From IMG/VR virus record IMGVR_UViG_3300026197_000010, positions 1-21,533 of that record: a DNA stretch of 21,533 nucleotides. One strand, given 5' to 3'. This stretch comes from a virus. Below, one piece after another: positions 1-7,736 of the stretch (positions are counted from its first letter, which is position 1; each line of letters starts with the position of its first letter). The notes beneath the pieces are model-generated. The model was given only the letters and a program-made list of their open reading frames with translations. It was not told the origin of the DNA and did not search any database. A program made the translations under genes and the position numbers.

Positions 1-115
1 CTAAAATTATATCAAATTGATGATATTCTGTCGAAGTATAACTGTTATAGGTATTTTTAGATTTGTGTATTTCTTTTAATATATCTTTATTGTTAAGATA
101 ATTCTTTTTCCTCAA
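1..115 (-). CDS. Conserved-looking hypothetical phage protein, 5' part only
   Basis: The minus strand reads open from a TTG at 115 to the left window edge, giving the first 38 residues (begins M/L-RKKNYLNNKDILKEIHKSK). The start is well defined. AGGAGA lies at 126-121, five bases before the TTG, and an in-frame TAG at 127-125 rules out a longer N-terminus; no in-frame ATG is present. The peptide is lysine- and asparagine-rich, with a helical opening followed by a Tyr/Thr/Ser-rich stretch. From memory it resembles short hypothetical proteins found in T4-like marine phages, but I cannot assign a function. It is divergently oriented to the baseplate operon and has its own sigma70-type promoter (141-169), so it is probably expressed early, unlike its structural neighbours. 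The rest of the gene is outside the window. Confidence 0.72.
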   Translation of the reverse strand, partial: MRKKNYLNNKDILKEIHKSKNTYNSYTSTEYHQFDIIL

Positions 116-140
116 AGGATTCTCCTATTTTTTTATATTT

Positions 141-169
141 ATAATAATATACGTATTTAATTTTGTCAA
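141..169 (-). promoter_or_regulatory. Sigma70-like (early-type) promoter for the leftward gene
   Basis: On the minus strand, TTGACA (169-164) is a perfect -35 box. A 17-base spacer separates it from TATTAT (146-141), which matches the -10 consensus at five of six bases. Transcription would start near 134 and give a leader of about 20 bases containing the AGGAGA ribosome site. Spacing and matches are good, but the region is very AT-rich, so a chance -10 is easy to find; the perfect -35 is the stronger part. Confidence 0.6.
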
Positions 170-178
170 CTAAATACT
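169..178 (+). promoter_or_regulatory. T4-type late promoter for the baseplate operon
   Basis: ACTAAATACT resembles the T4 late -10 element TATAAATA (6 of 8 matches over 169-176) and its marine-phage variants. It needs no -35 box because the phage late sigma factor and sliding clamp direct polymerase. Transcription would start near 182, just before the AGGAGA ribosome site at 183-188 and the ATG at 195. It lies directly beside the -35 box of the divergent promoter. Confidence 0.55.
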
Positions 179-194
179 TTGTAGGAGAAACGAT

Positions 195-1091
195 ATGGTA
201 TTCAATCCGTTACAACAACTTGGAACTTCTTTAAGAACTCAAGTCAACGGAGTCTTTAATGACTTTAGGAGTCAAGCACAGTCTAGTGTACAAAATCTAG
301 TAGGCAGTGCGTTAAATGTCAACACTGGTGTGAGATTTATTGACAACACAGTTAACAACTTTGTTGGAGACACAATAGGAGATTTCTTCAATAGCACAGG
401 TTTTAACAGTGCTTCGAGAAGTAGAAATCTGCCTAATGCTGCTACAGGAAGAATATCAACTAGAACTACAGCACAGTGGAGTGCTTCAGGTTCTGATTCA
501 GATTGGCGTGTTAGATTAAGTGTTCCTTCGCAGTTTGGAAACAGCAGATTGCTAAGTCCATTGAGCAGAACAGGCGGGTTAGTTTTTCCTTATACTCCGT
601 CTATTATTATAGGACACAGTGCAAGTTACAATCAACTGCATCCTGTACATACAAACTATCCATTTCAAGTTTATGAAAACAGTAGAACTGATGATATTGT
701 TATCACAGGAGACTTCACTGTTGAAAACGCAGAAGAAGGTAGATATTGGGTAGCCGCAGTACATTACCTAAGAAGTGTAACCAAAATGTTTTATGGCGAT
801 GGCGAAAACTCAGGTGCTCCGCCGCCGCTAGTAAAACTAAATGGCTATGGTGATTATGTTTTTAATAACGTTCCCTGTGTAGTTACAAACTTCACTGTAG
901 ATTTACCGTCTGATGTTGATTATATTTCCTGTGTGATTGAATCGGACTCATCAGGTACATCTTGGGCTCCTACACAGAGTATTATATCAGTTACACTACA
1001 ACCAACTTATAGTCGTTCAAGAGTATCAGAGTTTAACTTAAATGATTTTGTTAATGGAAAATATGTAACAAACGGAACAGGATTCATCTAA
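195..1091 (+). CDS. gp48: Baseplate tail-tube cap protein, gp48/gp54 type
   Basis: This 298-residue protein probably sits on top of the baseplate hub and starts tail-tube polymerisation. The recognisable core is at about residues 130-205. It contains PYTPSIIIGHSASYN, a HTNYPF segment, and a run ending in AEEGRYWVAAVHYLRSVTKMF, a pattern typical of gp48/gp54-like tube-cap proteins. The N-terminal 70 residues are amphipathic and contain VNNFVGDTIGDFF, which is echoed in the next large protein. T4 gp48 is 364 and gp54 320 residues, so this one is slightly short. The start is supported by AGGAGA at 183-188, six bases upstream, and by the late promoter. It is the first gene of the rightward operon, with its stop one base before the gp53-like gene. 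Whether it corresponds to gp48 or gp54 cannot be settled by eye; gp48 is chosen because of the following gp53. Confidence 0.68.
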   Translation: MVFNPLQQLGTSLRTQVNGVFNDFRSQAQSSVQNLVGSALNVNTGVRFIDNTVNNFVGDTIGDFFNSTGFNSASRSRNLPNAATGRISTRTTAQWSASGSDSDWRVRLSVPSQFGNSRLLSPLSRTGGLVFPYTPSIIIGHSASYNQLHPVHTNYPFQVYENSRTDDIVITGDFTVENAEEGRYWVAAVHYLRSVTKMFYGDGENSGAPPPLVKLNGYGDYVFNNVPCVVTNFTVDLPSDVDYISCVIESDSSGTSWAPTQSIISVTLQPTYSRSRVSEFNLNDFVNGKYVTNGTGFI

Positions 1092-1092
1092 T

Positions 1093-1395
1093 ATGGCAAA
1101 CTATCCGGAAACCAGTCCGTGGCATAGAACAAAACTTACTAGTTTAGGTAGTTTAGGAATATTGAGTATTCGTCCTATACCTGCTGCTAGTGATGATCCT
1201 CAGTATACGATAGAGCCACAATATACCCATAGACCTGATTTGCTTGCTTATGATTATTATGGCACACCTAAGCTATGGTGGGTTTTTGCACAGAGAAATA
1301 TGGATATTATTAAAGATCCTGTTTATGATATGCGAGCAGGAACGACGATATATCTTCCAAAGCCGGATGCATTAAAGAAGATATTAGGAGTTTAA
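1093..1395 (+). CDS. gp53: Short gp53-like baseplate wedge protein with LysM-like fold
   Basis: The 100-residue product carries the LysM-like signature of gp53. RPDLLAYDYYGTPKLWWVF (about residues 47-65) is followed by AQRNMDIIKDP and then AGTTIYLPKP, the usual 'low disc-shaped domain, WW, N, D/P, G, I-lP' order. T4 gp53 (196 residues) lies between neighbouring wedges and helps join them around the hub. Here only the LysM-like half is present, so the protein is about half the T4 length. The LysM fold in baseplate proteins binds protein partners and is not evidence of peptidoglycan binding. The gene starts one base after the previous stop with only a weak AGG upstream (1079-1081), so translational coupling is likely. 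It ends one base before the next ATG. Confidence 0.72.
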   Translation: MANYPETSPWHRTKLTSLGSLGILSIRPIPAASDDPQYTIEPQYTHRPDLLAYDYYGTPKLWWVFAQRNMDIIKDPVYDMRAGTTIYLPKPDALKKILGV

Positions 1396-1396
1396 A

Positions 1397-4300
1397 ATGT
1401 CATTTAACCCTAGTAGAATTATCAACAGCAGAATCAATACACTGAGATCTACTGCATCAGATTTAGGTCAAAATTTACAAAGCAATTTTGAAGAACAGTT
1501 ACCATTGTTAGATGTTTCTAGACAGTTAAGATCTACTTCTCTTAGAGTCATGGATAGAGCCGAAGTGGGAATAAATGATATTTCTAGTTCATTTCAAGAA
1601 AGTTTAGGAAACCTAAGTAATATAGTTCCAGGAGCACTAGGAAATGTAGCACAAGGAGTAGGAGCAACATTAGGAAGAGTTGACGACGTTCTTGGAGGAA
1701 TTCGAGATTTTGCTTCTGAAGGATTTACAGGTTTAGCAAATAGTGCTTTAGCAAATGTAGGTGACAGAGTAGAAAACTTTTTTGGAGATTTTATAGGAGA
1801 TTTTGCTAAACTTGAACTGTCTCCTGGACAACTTTTAACTAGTTTAGGAGCCAGTAGCAGTGTTGTTGGAAGTTTAACAACACCTGAAGCCAAACCTTCT
1901 CCTAAGTTTTCTAAAGTCAAAAATCAGATTCGAGACTTTGCAAGTTATAACTGTATTACAACACTTGGTGTGATATCTTCTCAGAGTTTGGAAAATCCAG
2001 AAGCAACATATAGAAGCCGTGGTGCTGATTATACTATTTTAAGAAGTGGCGGCGGGGGGATTGAAAACTCTCAAAGAGTACTAACTGCTTATGATTATGA
2101 AGCAACAGGAAATCTTGAATATTTTATTGATGATATTGAAATAGGAGCAATAGTTCATCCTAATCAGAGTACTAGTGTTAGTACAGCAACTACGCTTACT
2201 TTTAAAGTTTATGAACCCTACAGTTTAGGATTATTCCTACAAAGTCTTCAAATAGGTGCGTTTAATACTGGTTATGAAAACTATCTAGAAGCAGTATATC
2301 TCTTAGAACTTGACTTTATTGGCTGGGACGAAGATAATAATCCTGTGCAAATAGAATATTCAAGTAGAAAAATTCCTATTAAAATTACAAAAGTAGATTT
2401 CAATGTAGAACAAGGCGGATCAGTTTATGAAATAAGAGCAATAGCCTATAATGAAATAGCATTTTCAGACGAAGTACAGAGAGTACAAGACAGCATTTCA
2501 ATAACTGGTGCTACTGTTGCTGACTGTTTAACTTTTGGCGAAAGAAGTCTTACTTCTTATCTGAATACAAAACTGCAAGACACTGCTAGAGAGGAAGGCT
2601 TGTCAACAAGTGACTTGTACACTATTATTTTCCCTTCGTCGATTGCTAACCAAACTTCACCTACTGAAACAGGCAGTTCTGCAACACTGACAGAACTAGA
2701 ACAGCAAAGGACTATATTTGGCGCACAGCTAATGGATGACGAAGGAAACGTGTCACAGTATGTAGAATCAGCTAGGAATAATTCAAGCAGTGCAACATTT
2801 AACTCGTTAGTAAGCAGTTCGATTACTGATGTTAATGTTATAGGTGCTTCTGAACAGATTGAAAACTTTAATGCTGCTGGAGATCATCCTTTTGGATTTG
2901 CTAACTTTATTCTAAATCCTGAAACAAATGTTTATGAAAGAAACTCAGTTCAGTTGTCCTTAAGTGATACAAACAGAGAGTTTAGATTCCCTCAAGGAAT
3001 GACAATACAAAAAATCATAGAAGACATAGTTTTAACCAGTGGTTATGGTAGAGACATAGCAACTGCTGTTGAAGATGAAAATAGTATGATACCTTGGTTT
3101 AGAATTGAAAGTGAAATATATCATATTGAAGACACACAGTTTGAAAGTGTTAGAGGAAGAAAAGCAAGAGTTTATGTTTACAAAGTAATACCTTATGAAA
3201 TAAGTGCTTCTAATATTGTTGCTCCGGGTAGAAGTGCAGCTAATCTTCCTAATCTAGCAGGTCATGCAGTTAAGGAATACAACTATATCTTTACAGGTAA
3301 AAATGAAGACGTATTAGGATTTGACATTCAGTTCAATGCAGCATTTTTCGAAGCAGTGAGAGCAGACAGAAATAATCTAGGATACAACGAAATATTAAAT
3401 GCACAGAACCAGTTAACTGGAGTCGATCCGGATCCGGATTATACAACAGCAGGTTCTAATGAAACAATATCAGAAGCTGCTAGACGACGCATAGATGCGG
3501 GAGGCACAGCTTCTGGAAGTCAAGGTCGATCAGAAAATACTATTAACAACGGCGATCAAACCGGCGGCGGCGAACGTACAAAGGCAACAAATCTTGCAAG
3601 ACAAATACACAATGCACTCTTAAATAGTGCTGTTGATTTAATCAGTGCTGATTTAGAAATATGGGGAGATCCATATTTCTTACCCGATTCTGGATTAGGA
3701 AACTATTCAGCTGGCCGCGGCCCGACTATTGCTATTAACGATCAAGGCACTATGGATTATCAGCGTAACGAAGTTGATATTATTGTAAACTTCAGAACAC
3801 CTGTAGATTATAATGAACAAGGATCCATGTCTTTCCCTGAAGATACATTAGGAACTAGAGCTATTAAAGGGTTTAGTGGTCTTTACAAAGTGTTAAAAGT
3901 TACATCAACAATATCAGGAAATCAGTTTAAACAATCATTGCAGATTTTAAGAAGAAGAAACCAGGAGATAGAAGGAGTTTCGGATTCTCGAATATTAAGG
4001 CAAGACCCAAATGCTTCCTTCAACCCGAACGAGCGATCAAATAGTCCTGGACAAGCTGGAACAGGTAATGGAGATGTACTAACTACAGGCGACGCAAGAT
4101 CTGCTCCACAATCGATAGCTGTTCCTTCAGAAGATTTGCGTAGATCGACTACGCCGTTAACAAATCCTCCGAGTGGTCCTAGTGATTCGGGTTCGAGCGG
4201 TCCTAGACCAGGAGATCAAGTTGTTTCTTATGATGCGTTTGGAGACCCTGTAACTCAAGCAGAACTAGAAGCACAGGTTCCTCTTGACGCTTTTGGAGGA

Positions 4301-4549
4301 CCTGGGATAGTTGCTGCACCTGAAAGAAGATTTGGAACATTTAATGCAGATGGCACAGTAGTAGGTCCCAGAAGTCCTGCTGCTGCTCCTCGAAGAAGTT
4401 TTGGAACATTTAACTCTGACGGAACTGTGCAAGGATCAGGCCAAGCAGCAAGGCCAGGAAGTCGTCCTGCTCCTAGCCCAAGATCTAATCTTTTGGAAAG
4501 AAACAACGCTGCCGGCAGCTTCGGGAACACTGGTTCTAATATAGCGTAA
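1397..4549 (+). CDS. Large baseplate hub-like structural protein
   Basis: This 1050-residue protein probably forms the hub ring that holds the spike, the role of gp27/gpD-type proteins. Residues 1-165 are an amphipathic, Gly/Ala/Ser-rich N-terminal region. Around 272-316 is YEPYSLGLFLQSLQIGAF and an EAVYLLELDFIGWDED strand pair, then IPIKITKVDF and GGSVYEIRAIAYNE; the same pattern occurs in marine T4-like 'structural' proteins as I remember them. The segment DLEIWGDPYFLP (about 752-763) is typical of hub proteins. Residues about 675-720 form a polar insertion in the hub domain that carries the RRRIDAGGT cassette. Residues about 860-1050 are Pro/Ser/Gly-rich and contain two RxFGTFNxDGT repeats. 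AGGAG at 1386-1390 fixes the start. The hub assignment rests on motifs and gene order; it could instead be a gp29-linked or hub-decorating protein. Confidence 0.6.
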   Translation: MSFNPSRIINSRINTLRSTASDLGQNLQSNFEEQLPLLDVSRQLRSTSLRVMDRAEVGINDISSSFQESLGNLSNIVPGALGNVAQGVGATLGRVDDVLGGIRDFASEGFTGLANSALANVGDRVENFFGDFIGDFAKLELSPGQLLTSLGASSSVVGSLTTPEAKPSPKFSKVKNQIRDFASYNCITTLGVISSQSLENPEATYRSRGADYTILRSGGGGIENSQRVLTAYDYEATGNLEYFIDDIEIGAIVHPNQSTSVSTATTLTFKVYEPYSLGLFLQSLQIGAFNTGYENYLEAVYLLELDFIGWDEDNNPVQIEYSSRKIPIKITKVDFNVEQGGSVYEIRAIAYNEIAFSDEVQRVQDSISITGATVADCLTFGERSLTSYLNTKLQDTAREEGLSTSDLYTIIFPSSIANQTSPTETGSSATLTELEQQRTIFGAQLMDDEGNVSQYVESARNNSSSATFNSLVSSSITDVNVIGASEQIENFNAAGDHPFGFANFILNPETNVYERNSVQLSLSDTNREFRFPQGMTIQKIIEDIVLTSGYGRDIATAVEDENSMIPWFRIESEIYHIEDTQFESVRGRKARVYVYKVIPYEISASNIVAPGRSAANLPNLAGHAVKEYNYIFTGKNEDVLGFDIQFNAAFFEAVRADRNNLGYNEILNAQNQLTGVDPDPDYTTAGSNETISEAARRRIDAGGTASGSQGRSENTINNGDQTGGGERTKATNLARQIHNALLNSAVDLISADLEIWGDPYFLPDSGLGNYSAGRGPTIAINDQGTMDYQRNEVDIIVNFRTPVDYNEQGSMSFPEDTLGTRAIKGFSGLYKVLKVTSTISGNQFKQSLQILRRRNQEIEGVSDSRILRQDPNASFNPNERSNSPGQAGTGNGDVLTTGDARSAPQSIAVPSEDLRRSTTPLTNPPSGPSDSGSSGPRPGDQVVSYDAFGDPVTQAELEAQVPLDAFGGPGIVAAPERRFGTFNADGTVVGPRSPAAAPRRSFGTFNSDGTVQGSGQAARPGSRPAPSPRSNLLERNNAAGSFGNTGSNIA
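3467..3508 (+). repeat. Linker cassette A, copy 1 (ISEAARRRIDAGGT)
   Basis: These 42 bases encode residues 691-704 of the hub-like protein. A second copy at 8957-8998 in a different gene differs at 6 of 42 bases, and 12 of 14 residues are identical (E/D and A/S differ). The copy sits in a Gly/Asn/Thr-rich insertion between conserved hub segments. Confidence 0.8.
4283..4300 (+). repeat. Linker cassette B, copy 1 (LDAFGG)
   Basis: Encodes LDAFGG at residues 963-968 of the hub-like protein, a short distance before the RxFGTFNxDGT pair. The same six residues recur at 8903-8920 in the 7736-10954 gene, there placed after the matching FNxDGT motif. YDAFGD at about residues 943-948 may be a degenerate extra copy. 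Confidence 0.6.
4325..4435 (+). repeat. Linker cassette C, tandem pair (RxFGTFNxDGTVxG)
   Basis: Two copies, at 4325-4372 and 4391-4435, encode RRFGTFNADGTVVGPR and RRSFGTFNSDGTVQG near the C-terminus of the hub-like protein. They are separated by an Ala/Pro spacer and share the 13 bases tttggaacattta. A related single copy, ERSFASFNPDGTLVRGPR, lies at 8813-8866 in another gene. Confidence 0.8.
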
Positions 4550-4583
4550 CCGATAACTATTAATAAAGATTTGAAGAGGTAAC

Positions 4584-7500
4584 ATGTCAAGAAGTAGTAG
4601 ACGTACAAATGCTGATAGTATTTTAAGAGAACTAATATCAAGTCGTCCAGGACCTTTTGAAGCCATTGTCGTAAGCCATATGGACCCAAAGTACATGGGT
4701 TCTCTAAAGGTTGATATATTAAGGAAAAACTCAGCAAACTCTCGACCCGAAAGAGTTGGTACTACTATTGATGTTAGATACCTTTCTCCGTTTTATGGGG
4801 TTACAAACTATGACTATGCTAACCCGAATGATGGGTACGAAAACACTCAAAAGTCATATGGTTTTTGGGCAGTCCCGCCTGATCCTGGCACACGAGTACT
4901 TGTAATATTTGCTGAAAATGATATTAGTCGAGGATACTGGATAGGGTGTATCCAAGACGAATATATGAACTTTATGGTTCCAGACGGCAGAGCTAGTACT
5001 ATACTTTCAACGGACGGAACTCCTGATTCCCTTAAAAATCGAAAACTGCCAGTTGGCGAATATAATAAAAAAGTAGAAACTGGAGAAGCAAGAGATCCAA
5101 CTCTTTTCAAAAAACCATACAATAAAGACTTTACAGAAATATTAGAAGTTCAAGGTTTGTTAGACGACGAAGTTAGAGGATTAACAACATCAAGTGCAAG
5201 AAGAGAACTACCGAGTGCAGTTTACGGTTGGAGTACTCCGGGACCGATTGATAAAAGAATAAACGCTCCGCAAGGCAGATATGGAGAACAAGATCACGAA
5301 GCACTTATATTTGTAAACCGTTTAGGTGGTTCTAGTATTGTCATGGACGACGGTGATGATAAGTTTATTAGAGCTACCCATGCCGCCGACGGACCTCCTT
5401 ATTATGTGAACAAAGAAATCGGTGAACCCGGTGGCGACGAAACAATACCTCAAAATGAAGGTATTAGATTTAGAACTCGTACTGGTCATCAAATACTCTT
5501 AAGCAACAGTGAAGATTTGATCTATATAGGTAACTCTAGGGGAACTGCTTGGATAGAACTAACTAGCGATGGCAAGATTGATATATTTGCTAATGATAGC
5601 ATAAGTGTTTATTCAGAGCAAGATTTTAACTTTACTGCTGACAGAGATATCAACTTCGATGCAGGCAGAAATGTTAATATGTGGGCTAGTGGTAGATGGT
5701 CGGATAAGCAAACAGTGTTTGCTCCAGGCGGTATTAGAAGCGGCGAAGTTACTATAATGGGGCATTCTAATACTACAGTTCGTGGCGGCGAAAGTTCTTC
5801 ATCTCTTACACTAGATAACGACAATATCAACATAAAAGTAAATCAAGAAATACGACTTGAAACTGCTAGTGATTTTCATATTAAAGCAGGCGGCGATATT
5901 ATTATAGATTCTGAAAGTTCTTTAAATGTTACTGCTGACACAAACTTATTACTTAAATCAGGTAATAATATAGTAGTAGAAAGCCAAGAGTTCTTCAATC
6001 AAGTTTCGAATAACTTAAATGTTTCAGTTGGTGCAAACTACAGAGAAAATATAGGTGCAAACAGAGATTCTACAATCAATGGTAGCAGTAATACTAGAGT
6101 TGAAGCTACTAATAACTTATTAGTTTCTTCAGAAAGTCATACTATAATATCAGGATCGTCGTATCACGAAGTTTCTGGCAATGCTCATGTTATTACTAGA
6201 GGAACTACCTTTGCTAGCACTGAAGGTGATCAAAACGTATCAGTTACAGGATCTTCATTTACAGAAATAACAGGCGATCGAAACAGTGTAGTTTCTGGAT
6301 CTTCATTTAGTGAGATCACTGGTGACGAAAATAACTTAGTTTCAGGATCATCATATAATGAAATATCCGGCGATCAAAACAGCTTAGTTTCAGGTACTAG
6401 CTTCCATACAGCATCAGGTGATGTAAACATTCAAGGTGCTAACATAAACATGGATTCATCTGGAAACATAAATCAAAACACAGGAGCATCGTCGCCTGCA
6501 ATGCCAGGTTCTTTAGGATCTCCAGTAACTTCGGCTTCACCTGCACAAACCACAGTTATATCATCGAGCTCGGTTATTGGGCTAACAGGTGGATCACCTA
6601 GAAGAACTTATGGTGCGTTTGCTCCTGGGCATCTTAGCGGCTATGCAGTTCCGAGAATCATACCAGGTGTAGTAACCGAAGAACCATTACAGATTATAAC
6701 CATCTGTACTAGAGTACCTCAACACGAACCTTGGCCTCATCATGAAAATCTTGATCCTGTTAGCTTCAAACCTGAAAATCTTGACAGAGAACGTATGGAA
6801 AGAGAACTAGAACCGGCTGATAGAATAATAACACCTGACACTTTCTTAAAAGGTAGAGCAGAACTACTAACCAGTACTTTACAGAACGGGTTAAGAGGAG
6901 CCAATGGTCAAGTTATTACACCAGGAAGTAATACTACTGGTACAGCACCGTCAGGAACTTCTCCAGTGACAGCTACGCCAGGAACTGTACAAGGTGTCAC
7001 TGCAAGTGGCGATGGATCGATTAATAGAGGTAGAACTGGTCCTAACTTCCAAGCTAGCGTATTAAGAGGAGCAGCACCTAGAGGAAATCCAAGTCTAGCA
7101 CCGGGGAGGAGTACTATGATCGGTGTATCCGGAGGCCGAGCTGATTTAGGTCCTCTTGCACAAGGTAATCCGTTTGGAAGTTCACAAGGAATAGTTGGCG
7201 GAAATATTAACGGAAGAACTTACGGAAAACGAAGAGAACCAGTTAATCAAAAACTAGTAGAACTATTAGGAGAAGCCGCAGCTTATAGCAAAGTTGACGT
7301 CCATATAGAAGTTCCGGGACAAGTAGCATATAACGATCCTCGAGCAAGCAGTTCTAATAGGATAGGATCAAGACGACACGATAGAGGATTTGCTGTAGAT
7401 ATGGATTTAAAAGATCAAGGACGATTTTTAAACTGTAATAATCCAAACGACTTATCTAAGATAATAACGTTTGTCAGAGCGTTTAGAGATTTTGCTAGAC

Positions 7501-7736
7501 AAGCAGGAGAAAGACCAGCTGGTGCTATCGGCAATGGATATATGAATGGTCCAGATGGAACAAAACGAATGCACTTAGATATTGCTGACGGAAACGTGCA
7601 GAATGTTGGAAATAACTTGTCGTATCATTGGAAGCAAACCTTGACAAAAGCATGGATGTGGGCAATAATGTTTAACTCAGGACCAGATGACGGCATGCCG
7701 GACTCTAATGGTAGAATAATCGGATGGAATGACTAA
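4584..7736 (+). CDS. gp5: gp5-like baseplate spike with octad beta-helix and C-terminal M15-type peptidase
   Basis: This 1050-residue protein is the likely membrane-piercing spike. Residues about 20-135 fit the gp5 OB domain (GPFEAIVVSHMDPKYMG, then PPDPGTRVLVIF and SRGYWIGCIQDEY). There is no T4-type lysozyme domain after it. Residues about 225-370 have VgrG/gp5-type needle strands (GHQILLSNSED, IELTSDGKIDI). Residues 474-617 form 18 octads of the V/I-x-G-x5 kind, as in T4 gp5C. A His-rich PQHEPWPHHE (712-721) follows. A Gly/Pro/Thr linker leads to residues about 885-1010, which carry SRRHDRGFAVDMD (H932, D939) and MHLDIA (H997), the HxxGxAxD plus HxD zinc-ligand pattern of M15 peptidases that cut peptidoglycan stems. 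The usual catalytic Glu three residues before the last His is not obvious (K994 is there). GAAGAGG (4573-4579) precedes the start. The stop overlaps the next ATG. Confidence 0.85.
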   Translation: MSRSSRRTNADSILRELISSRPGPFEAIVVSHMDPKYMGSLKVDILRKNSANSRPERVGTTIDVRYLSPFYGVTNYDYANPNDGYENTQKSYGFWAVPPDPGTRVLVIFAENDISRGYWIGCIQDEYMNFMVPDGRASTILSTDGTPDSLKNRKLPVGEYNKKVETGEARDPTLFKKPYNKDFTEILEVQGLLDDEVRGLTTSSARRELPSAVYGWSTPGPIDKRINAPQGRYGEQDHEALIFVNRLGGSSIVMDDGDDKFIRATHAADGPPYYVNKEIGEPGGDETIPQNEGIRFRTRTGHQILLSNSEDLIYIGNSRGTAWIELTSDGKIDIFANDSISVYSEQDFNFTADRDINFDAGRNVNMWASGRWSDKQTVFAPGGIRSGEVTIMGHSNTTVRGGESSSSLTLDNDNINIKVNQEIRLETASDFHIKAGGDIIIDSESSLNVTADTNLLLKSGNNIVVESQEFFNQVSNNLNVSVGANYRENIGANRDSTINGSSNTRVEATNNLLVSSESHTIISGSSYHEVSGNAHVITRGTTFASTEGDQNVSVTGSSFTEITGDRNSVVSGSSFSEITGDENNLVSGSSYNEISGDQNSLVSGTSFHTASGDVNIQGANINMDSSGNINQNTGASSPAMPGSLGSPVTSASPAQTTVISSSSVIGLTGGSPRRTYGAFAPGHLSGYAVPRIIPGVVTEEPLQIITICTRVPQHEPWPHHENLDPVSFKPENLDRERMERELEPADRIITPDTFLKGRAELLTSTLQNGLRGANGQVITPGSNTTGTAPSGTSPVTATPGTVQGVTASGDGSINRGRTGPNFQASVLRGAAPRGNPSLAPGRSTMIGVSGGRADLGPLAQGNPFGSSQGIVGGNINGRTYGKRREPVNQKLVELLGEAAAYSKVDVHIEVPGQVAYNDPRASSSNRIGSRRHDRGFAVDMDLKDQGRFLNCNNPNDLSKIITFVRAFRDFARQAGERPAGAIGNGYMNGPDGTKRMHLDIADGNVQNVGNNLSYHWKQTLTKAWMWAIMFNSGPDDGMPDSNGRIIGWND
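6003..6434 (+). repeat. Octapeptide beta-helix repeats of the spike
   Basis: Residues 474-617 divide without gaps into 18 octads, for example VTGSSFTE, ITGDRNSV, VSGSSFSE, ITGDENNL, VSGSSYNE, ISGDQNSL. The pattern V/I-x-G-x5 is the one that builds the T4 gp5 triple-stranded beta-helix. At DNA level the best copies form 48-base units at 6225-6272, 6273-6320, 6321-6368 and 6369-6416, each coding two octads that begin one turn apart (GDxN and SGSSF halves). The outer octads at both ends are degenerate. Confidence 0.85.

Noticed and set aside
121-188. Perfect inverted repeat TCTCCTA (121-127) / TAGGAGA (182-188)
   Set aside because: Both arms are the ribosome sites of the two divergent genes, so the symmetry is explained by function and need not be an operator or hairpin.
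1397-4549. Possible gene fusion or frameshift joining a hub domain and a separate C-terminal linker protein
   Set aside because: The frame is continuous with no internal ribosome site at the boundary, and similar low-complexity tails occur in the neighbouring proteins, so a natural long chain is the simpler reading.
4556-4570. Late-promoter-like ATTAATAAAGA before the spike gene
   Set aside because: The essential TAAATA end is replaced by TAAAGA, so the match to the late element is too weak to call.
4255-4737. Minus-strand open frames across the hub/spike junction (160 and 86 residues)
   Set aside because: Both plus-strand genes are continuous and recognisable here. The minus-strand products are rich in Leu/Pro/Ser with no motif, no ribosome site and no promoter, as expected for antisense shadows.
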